From: DATDCV01 sp036524155
GTDB taxonomy: Bacteria; Verrucomicrobiota; Verrucomicrobiia; Limisphaerales; UBA8199
Length of the DNA stretch: 12,527 nucleotides
NCBI GenBank assembly: GCA_036524155.1
Contig: DATDCV010000056.1
Location: 1 to 12,527 of the forward strand
Reading direction: 5' to 3'
Numbering within the stretch: the stretch's first letter is position 1; every line of letters begins with the position of its first letter. Positions 7,584 through 12,527 of the stretch are shown one piece after another. Both the position numbers and the translations under genes were made by a program. The notes below the pieces were generated by a model that saw only the letters and a list, made by a program, of their open reading frames with translations, searched no databases and was not told the origin of the DNA.

Positions 7584-7611
7584 CCCGCCTCGTTCTGAGG
7601 GCCGAGGCGGG
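7584..7611 (-). terminator. Perfect 9-bp GC-rich hairpin with T-rich tail on the minus strand
   Basis: CCCGCCTCG (7584-7592) is exactly complementary to CGAGGCGGG (7603-7611) with a 10-base loop. Read on the minus strand the hairpin is followed by ATTCTTCTTTAT, a broken T tract, so it resembles an intrinsic terminator pointing toward the sirtuin gene, whose ATG is 43 bases downstream. It could be an attenuator in the sirtuin leader, a terminator of stray transcription, or a processing site. The tail is not a pure U run, so the termination call is tentative; the inverted repeat itself is certain. Confidence 0.5.
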
Positions 7612-7713
7612 TCATCACAACCAGACACACAACCAGACGCGCGTACCGGAAAAAGGTTTCAACCTTCCACTTCTTTTGCTTTCCCAACCACCACTCGTGT
7701 GTAACTTGCCCCA

Positions 7714-9144
7714 ATGCCACTGCCCGTCATCTCCGTGACCCGGATGCGCGCCTGGGAGAAGGCCACCTGGGCGGCCGGCCAAACCGAACAAGAGGTCATC
7801 CGCCAGGTCGGCCATGCGGTCGCCCGAGTCGCTCTCCGTCTTACCCGGCCTGGTGACCTCATCCTGATCCTCGCCGGTAGAGGGAATAATGGCGAGGATG
7901 CCCGTGCCGCCCTGAACCATCTGCCGGCACGTCAGGTGGAAATGCTGGGGATCTCTGATCCTGCACGGGACTTGCAGGACCTGGAGGCGATGCTCTCTCG
8001 CCACCCTGCGCTGGTGATCGACGGCCTGTTCGGCATCGGCCTGAACCGCCCGCTCGGCCAGGAATGGATCAGCTTCATCAACCGAATCAATTCCGCCGGA
8101 GTCAAAGTACTGGCTGTGGACGTGCCTTCAGGCCTGGACCCGGAGACGGGCGCAGCCGCCGGCGCGGCGGTCCAGGCGGCTGTGACCCTGGCAGTCGGAG
8201 CGCCGAAGTTCGGAATGCTTGCCCCCTCGGCCTGGCCTTATGTCGGCCGACTCGAAGTCGCCTCGGATGTTGGTCTGCTGCACTGCCCGGAAACCAGTGA
8301 CTTGGAGTGGACGGAGCCGGGTGATTTCGCCGGCTTTCCGCCCCCGCGCGCTGCGGCAACCCACAAAGGCACTTATGGCCACCTTGCGGTCCTCGCCGGC
8401 AGCCTCGGATTTCATGGCGCCGCAGTGCTGGCGGCGCGGGCTGCCCAACGCGCTCAGCCGGGCTTAATCACACTCCACGCCCTCCCCTCGGTTTACCTCG
8501 TAGTCGCCTCCCAACTCCAAGCCGTGATGGTCCGCCCCTGGGAAGACCAGGCCGATCTGCCCGGATCATTCGACGCGGTTCTCGTTGGGCCCGGCCTCGC
8601 CGCACCTGAAATGCCTGAGGCGTTAAAAGTCCGAACCCGCGATCTATGGCAGCATGCGCCGGTGCCGGTGATCGCGGACGCCAGCGCCCTCGACTGGCTG
8701 CCTTCCGGCCCCGTGCCCGAAAAAGCGTTACGCGTGATCACCCCGCACCCCGGTGAAGCCGCGCGCCTTTTGGCGATCAGCACGCCTGAGGTCCAGGCCG
8801 ACCGACCCGCGGCGCTGCGCAACCTTTCCCGTAAAATGGGTAACACCTGGGTGGTACTCAAAGGGCACCAAACCCTGGTCGGTCGAAGCACGGGCAAGAT
8901 CTTCATCAATCCCTCCGGAAACCCGCACCTGGCCCAGGGCGGCAGTGGTGACGTACTCTCCGGGTTCATCGCTGGCCTGCTCTCCCAACCAGAGTTGCAG
9001 CCAGATCCGCTCACCGCCCTCCGCTACGCCGTTTGGCAACACGGTGCCAGCGCCGATCACCTTCAAGACAACCGTTCCAACTGGATTGTGGAAAACCTGC
9101 TCGAAATCCTTGGCTCGACCGCTCCGATGGACATAACGAGCTAG
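7714..9144 (+). CDS. nnr: Bifunctional NAD(P)H-hydrate epimerase / ADP-dependent NAD(P)H-hydrate dehydratase
   Basis: Nnr repairs hydrated NADH and NADPH (NADHX, NADPHX). The N-terminal YjeF domain (about 1-205) epimerises the R form, and the C-terminal kinase-like domain (about 215-476) dehydrates the S form using ADP. Visible epimerase motifs are GRGNNGED (55-62), DGLFGIG (103-109) and DVPSGLD (136-142). Dehydratase motifs are HKGTYGH (217-223), PHPGE (344-348), LKGHQT (382-387) and GGSGDVLSG (409-417). The usual GNNGGDG loop is GNNGEDA here, a change close to the potassium and substrate site. At 476 residues it is near the usual length. ATG 7714 has no clear Shine-Dalgarno sequence. It starts 172 bp from the divergent sirtuin, another NAD-linked gene. 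The next gene is the tRNA after a 96-bp gap in which I see no convincing terminator or promoter. Confidence 0.95.
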   Translation: MPLPVISVTRMRAWEKATWAAGQTEQEVIRQVGHAVARVALRLTRPGDLILILAGRGNNGEDARAALNHLPARQVEMLGISDPARDLQDLEAMLSRHPALVIDGLFGIGLNRPLGQEWISFINRINSAGVKVLAVDVPSGLDPETGAAAGAAVQAAVTLAVGAPKFGMLAPSAWPYVGRLEVASDVGLLHCPETSDLEWTEPGDFAGFPPPRAAATHKGTYGHLAVLAGSLGFHGAAVLAARAAQRAQPGLITLHALPSVYLVVASQLQAVMVRPWEDQADLPGSFDAVLVGPGLAAPEMPEALKVRTRDLWQHAPVPVIADASALDWLPSGPVPEKALRVITPHPGEAARLLAISTPEVQADRPAALRNLSRKMGNTWVVLKGHQTLVGRSTGKIFINPSGNPHLAQGGSGDVLSGFIAGLLSQPELQPDPLTALRYAVWQHGASADHLQDNRSNWIVENLLEILGSTAPMDITS

Positions 9145-9240
9145 CATAGCTCAGCAGCTAACTGGCGCCCGCCGAACTCCGCCGAGCGAATAAACTTGCT
9201 CCGCCTCTGCGCCAAGGCAACTTTGTCTAAGCGCAAGTCT

Positions 9241-9316
9241 GGGCCCATAGCTCAGGGGTCAGAGCAGGCGACTCATAATCGCTTGGTCGGGGGTTCAAAT
9301 CCCTCTGGGCCCACCA
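9241..9316 (+). tRNA. trnI-CAU: tRNA-Ile2, anticodon CAT (lysidine-modified), CCA encoded
   Basis: The full cloverleaf can be drawn. The acceptor pairs GGGCCCA (9241-9247) with TGGGCCC (9306-9312), discriminator A 9313, and CCA is encoded (9314-9316). The D stem is GCTC/GAGC (9250-9253/9262-9265). The anticodon stem is 9267-9271/9279-9283 with loop CTCATAA, anticodon CAT 9274-9276. The T loop is TTCAAAT (9294-9300) on a 5-bp stem. The G1-C72 pair rules out initiator tRNA. The anticodon arm and variable loop (GGCGACTCATAATCGCTTGGTC) match E. coli tRNA-Ile2 as I remember it and differ from elongator tRNA-Met. It should therefore read AUA after TilS converts C34 to lysidine. An integrase remnant follows within 20 bases. 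Confidence 0.95.
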
Positions 9317-9335
9317 TACTTACGCAAATTCCTAA

Positions 9336-9695
9336 AAGGGTCTGTACCCTTCCTGTACCGCTTTTTCCGTCCTGAGGCAGATCGACGGCACTGAGGTTCT
9401 TGGATACATCGCCGCACCGAAATGTGATTTCCGTTTGTTGGTGTACTGGTTCACGACCTACGGTGCGAATGGTAGCCGGGCCTCCCACAATGTGCTTTAT
9501 AACGATATCCGCCAACTTCTCGGCGTGAATCCCCATGCCATGCGTTACGTGCTCGCGACCGACGGAAAGCGAAGTAACCTGTCGGACGAGGATATTGCAG
9601 AAGGGTTGTCCCACACCCCCGAAATGACGCGACACATTTATCAGAAAATAGATACTGAGGACCCCAACTGCCGCGCCAATCACACCATTGCCTGA
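9336..9695 (+). pseudogene. Tyrosine recombinase (phage/island integrase), C-terminal remnant
   Basis: An open frame of 119 codons begins right after an in-frame TAA (9333-9335) and ends at TGA 9693-9695; the only candidate start giving a sizeable protein is TTG 9435 (86 residues). Its end carries the second half of a tyrosine-recombinase active site: HxxR as HAMR (9534-9545), the later His in LSH (codon 9612-9614), and the nucleophilic Tyr in HIYQK (codon 9639-9641). These follow the order and spacing of the family. The N-terminal DNA-binding domains and the first catalytic Arg are missing, so it cannot be a working integrase alone. Its place directly 3' of a tRNA gene is classic for integrases that target tRNA 3' ends. 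I infer a decayed element. Base composition is visibly less GC-rich than nnr. No second att copy is seen. Confidence 0.7.
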
Positions 9696-9752
9696 ACTAT
9701 GGCAGCTCCCTGATTTCCGCCTGATTTGCACCAGCGGCAGCGTCGTGAACGC

Positions 9753-12527
9753 TCATGCGTCGTAGACGATTTCCACGAGAGGGACCTCCCAGTTCTCCAC
9801 CCGATATTGCTCGCGCCTGCTTTCATCAGGATCCTGTTTGCATGACCGTTGAACCATTGCAAGGACTCTGACCTCGCGCACAGATGTGTTTCTTGGGGCC
9901 CATTTTTCCTGCGCCGCGCGGGAGAGACGAGCCACGCAGGTTTGAGATTTGTTGAACAGCCCGATGCCATTCCCGTGCGCGGGTTGCATGCTGAGCCTGT
10001 CCTGCGGCTTTAGGGCAGCCAACGCTGCGTGGATTGGGTGCTTCTGATCAAACTGTCCAGCGTAACCCAGGTGAATGTCTTGGAGTGAAAGGACCTCGTA
10101 ATTCAGCCCCCTCACCGGGCCATTTGCTGACTGGGCAGCAGACGGATATCTGATGGTTCCTCGACCGCCGGTCTCTTGGGGGAAGGATGGACGAGCGTCG
10201 GCACGATCAAGCACGGCCAAGGTCTTGCGAGCGCGAGTCAGACCGACATAAAAAGTGCGCCGCTCTTCCTCTTGAAGAGCACGGGAAGATGGGAGGCGCC
10301 AAGGTCCGATTAACAGCACGTGATCATGCTCAGTCCCCTTGGCAGCATGAACAGTGGCGAGCGTCACTCCCTCTCCGTAGCTGAACTCGCGACGGCTTTC
10401 CGCACAGGCCTCGTATAAGAATTCCAGTGCTTCATGGATGGGAAGTTCAGCATTACCGGATTCCCTCTCCCATACTTCGAGCACCCGGTCGAGAAATTGC
10501 ATCCAAGGGTTGCGCTCAGAAGCCCCGCTGAGCTTCACTGCGATTTCGCGCAGAGCGCTGGCACGTCTGAAACCACCACGTTCCCGAGCGACCTCAGAAA
10601 TGAATCGGCTAATCTCCCGAACTTGATGCAGTGCAGGCATAGCGCTGCGCCCGGCCACCCAACGGATCGGAAGGGACTCGCGTTCCGCGAGCGTCCTGAC
10701 CCGAGCCAAATCGGCATGTTCCCGGGATAGCACCGCAATGTTGGACCAATTGTAGACACCCAGCGCTTGTAACCGGCGTAATTCGGCAACAACCGCATAC
10801 GCCTGCGAGCTTTCATCAGCCACTTCGATCAACTGGACCTTGCCGCGATACAAAACATCTCGGCACTCGAACTCTCCGCCCGATTCGAGCATGGCGCGAT
10901 GCTTGTCTATGCGGATGGGATGCTCTGTTTTCATCCGATCGACGTTGAGAGCAATGGTGTCGTTCGCTGCGTCGATAACGTTGCGGGTGGATCGGTAGTT
11001 CTCCACCAGGTAATACACTTCGGCTGCGTAGTCCTGCTGGAACTGCCGAATGAAACGCAAGTTGGCGCCGCGAAAAGTGTAAATGTTCTGGTCGTCATCT
11101 CCCACTGCCAGAATTGAGAGCTTCAGGTCGGCATCCTCAATGGTCCGTCCGGCGATGGCGCTAATCAGTTGATACTGCGGTTCGTCGATGTCCTGGTACT
11201 CGTCTACCAGTATGTATTGGAAACCGGCAAGCAACCGGTCTCTGACCTCGTCCGCCTCCACGCCTGGAGGAATTGTTTCACCGCGAAGGAGTTTGGTCGC
11301 GTCGGTGATCAAGGCATCAAAGTCGATGTCCCGGCCCCCGGTCGCTTGTGCAGAATACGAGAACCCCAACAGCCGCATCGCCAACGCATGATAGGTCAGG
11401 ACGGTGACTCCGCGCGCGTCATCGCCAACCAGATCCGAAAGCCGTCGACGCAGTTCAACGGCTGCATGGCGGTTAAAACAGCAGACGAGCACGCTTTGTG
11501 GGCGCACCCTTTCTACCCGCAACAGGTAAGCGCAACGGTGCACCACCACCTTGGTTTTGCCCGAACCTGGGCCCGCCAGGATGAGCATGTTGCGACTTGC
11601 CGGTGCCGTGACCACCCGTATTTGGGCCGGATTTGCAAGGTCAGTGACGATCTTTTGGAATGAAGCGGCAGTAGTCGCGTGCTGCAGCAAGTCCGGCTTG
11701 GTTCTGAAATACCGACGCAAAAACTCGTCCTTTGCCAGTGTGAAATAAGCGAGCACCAGTTCAAGCGCTGCCTGGATCCGTTCGAGTCCCAGGCGAGCGT
11801 ACTCGCTCATTACATGCACCTGTAGAATCCGTTCTTTGTAATGGTGCTCCAGAGGCTGATAGTCGGAAACTTTGTACTTTTCTCCTCGTCCCTCGGGCTG
11901 GAACCGGATGGTCATGGCGGAACGAAAAACGGCGAGCCCCTGCTGCAGAACGATGACGCGCTGCTCGTGGAGAAACATCAAAGCCCGTTCGATTGCCGCG
12001 TCGATGTCCCTCACCTCCGAACGGAGCAGCAGGTCGCTCTCGATTGCCTCGTGCAGCTCTTCGAAGTGGAACTCGACCAGCAGGTCCGCGCGTGCCGCCG
12101 TTTCCGAGGGAATTTTGTTCAACAGCGTGTCTAGAATTACTGAAGAAAGCCGGCGCCGCTTTTCAGCCAACTCACTGATCGTAGTCCAGTTTCGTCGGAC
12201 ACGGATGTGATACGAATCCCGTGCGATGAACCGCATGTCGATGCTGCCGTGAGTGCCGGCAAACCCTCGGCCGTCCTCGCTCAGGCTCTTGAGCAATGAA
12301 CGCACGAGTTCAATCGACGACTCGAGGCCCTCGGCACACACGCGCTCATTCAACAAGCGCAGCGATAATGGCAACCACCCCTCGGGATCCGGCTCCTCCA
12401 GTGCCAGTAAATCAACCAGCTTGCGGTCGAGAGCCACGATGCGGTCCAGACGGAGTCGCGAGTGATCGGCCACTTTGTGACGCACGAAGGCCGTCAATCT
12501 CATATCGCGCTTCATGAGGCCTGCGTC
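9753..12527 (-). CDS. Superfamily 1 (UvrD/Rep-type) helicase region of a probable RecQ-UvrD fusion protein, N-terminus outside window
   Basis: The frame is open to the window edge (four more codons, D-A-G-L, precede the first Met at 12515), so the gene probably continues. Residues below count from that Met (920 in all). Residues about 1-290 are alpha-helical, including LQQGLAVFRSAMTIRF (190-205) and HYKERILQVHVMSEYARLG (225-243), which resemble the linker of RecQ-UvrD fusions as I recall them. The SF1A core follows: Walker A GPGSGKT (315-321), TYHALAMRLL, Walker B DEYQD (438-442), GDDDQNIYTFRGA (472-484), NYRST (506-510), TVHAAKGTEHD (721-731) and EERRTFYVGLTRAR (750-763). A tail of about 150 residues with HLGYAGQF follows. 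It is predicted to unwind DNA 3'-5' using ATP in repair or defence. GC content looks lower than in nnr. The RecQ half is inferred, not seen. Confidence 0.85.
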   Translation of the reverse strand, partial: DAGLMKRDMRLTAFVRHKVADHSRLRLDRIVALDRKLVDLLALEEPDPEGWLPLSLRLLNERVCAEGLESSIELVRSLLKSLSEDGRGFAGTHGSIDMRFIARDSYHIRVRRNWTTISELAEKRRRLSSVILDTLLNKIPSETAARADLLVEFHFEELHEAIESDLLLRSEVRDIDAAIERALMFLHEQRVIVLQQGLAVFRSAMTIRFQPEGRGEKYKVSDYQPLEHHYKERILQVHVMSEYARLGLERIQAALELVLAYFTLAKDEFLRRYFRTKPDLLQHATTAASFQKIVTDLANPAQIRVVTAPASRNMLILAGPGSGKTKVVVHRCAYLLRVERVRPQSVLVCCFNRHAAVELRRRLSDLVGDDARGVTVLTYHALAMRLLGFSYSAQATGGRDIDFDALITDATKLLRGETIPPGVEADEVRDRLLAGFQYILVDEYQDIDEPQYQLISAIAGRTIEDADLKLSILAVGDDDQNIYTFRGANLRFIRQFQQDYAAEVYYLVENYRSTRNVIDAANDTIALNVDRMKTEHPIRIDKHRAMLESGGEFECRDVLYRGKVQLIEVADESSQAYAVVAELRRLQALGVYNWSNIAVLSREHADLARVRTLAERESLPIRWVAGRSAMPALHQVREISRFISEVARERGGFRRASALREIAVKLSGASERNPWMQFLDRVLEVWERESGNAELPIHEALEFLYEACAESRREFSYGEGVTLATVHAAKGTEHDHVLLIGPWRLPSSRALQEEERRTFYVGLTRARKTLAVLDRADARPSFPQETGGRGTIRYPSAAQSANGPVRGLNYEVLSLQDIHLGYAGQFDQKHPIHAALAALKPQDRLSMQPAHGNGIGLFNKSQTCVARLSRAAQEKWAPRNTSVREVRVLAMVQRSCKQDPDESRREQYRVENWEVPLVEIVYDA

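Noticed and set aside
7653..7666. AAGGTT-TC-AACCTT inverted repeat
   Set aside because: The loop is too short for the full stem, the pairing is weak, and no plus-strand gene ends upstream; operator or terminator function is unsupported.
9241..9316. Reading the tRNA as elongator or initiator tRNA-Met because of the CAT anticodon
   Set aside because: G1-C72 pairing excludes the initiator, and the anticodon arm matches tRNA-Ile2 rather than elongator Met.
9273..9731. Minus-strand ORF of 152 codons ending GPEGFEPPTKRL
   Set aside because: The ending is the antisense translation of the tRNA (the well-known spurious GFEPPT peptide), and the rest is antisense to the integrase relic.
9895..9901. 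GGGCCCA resembling the tRNA acceptor, as a possible second att site
   Set aside because: It is a 7-base palindromic-type match inside the helicase coding region with no matching flanks.

Overview
The window is about 12.5 kb of GC-rich, densely packed bacterial DNA. Several features point to the Verrucomicrobiota (Limisphaerales/Pedosphaera-like). These are a Tat-targeted Gfo/Idh/MocA oxidoreductase with a CQKPLT motif, a PagL-like outer-membrane protein (so a Gram-negative envelope), a sirtuin with a CxCGG(x)LKPATISFGQ signature, and an Nnr protein whose N-terminus reads TWAAGQTEQEVIRQVG. The lineage call is inferred from protein style; no rRNA or marker gene is present.

Layout. (1) 1-1802, plus strand: the tail of a SUMF1/FGE-type protein, translationally coupled to a duplicated ABC-2 permease. 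(2) 1799-5096, minus strand: a tight cluster reading PagL-like lipid A deacylase > nadC > birA > coaX, with 37 bp between the first two genes and overlaps between the rest. (3) 5216-6646, plus strand: the Tat-exported oxidoreductase, divergent from the PagL-like gene. (4) A small AT-rich tandem repeat at 6727-6781. (5) A divergent pair, sirtuin (minus, 7541-6783) and nnr (plus, 7714-9144). (6) tRNA-Ile2(CAU) at 9241-9316. (7) A 5'-truncated tyrosine-recombinase remnant directly after the tRNA. (8) From 9753 to the window edge, minus strand, the C-terminal part of a large superfamily 1 helicase that matches my recollection of RecQ-UvrD fusion proteins.

How it fits together. Positions 1799-9144 are core-genome housekeeping with a cofactor theme: NAD synthesis (nadC), NAD(P)HX repair (nnr), NAD consumption (sirtuin), CoA synthesis (coaX) and biotin attachment (birA). 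From the tRNA onward the character changes. A tRNA gene, an integrase relic, visibly lower GC and a large helicase together suggest the edge of an old integrated element or genomic island whose remainder lies beyond 12527.

No stretch over 300 bp lacks a gene. No CRISPR array, insertion sequence or complete novel system is visible. The most interesting part is the tRNA/integrase/helicase boundary.
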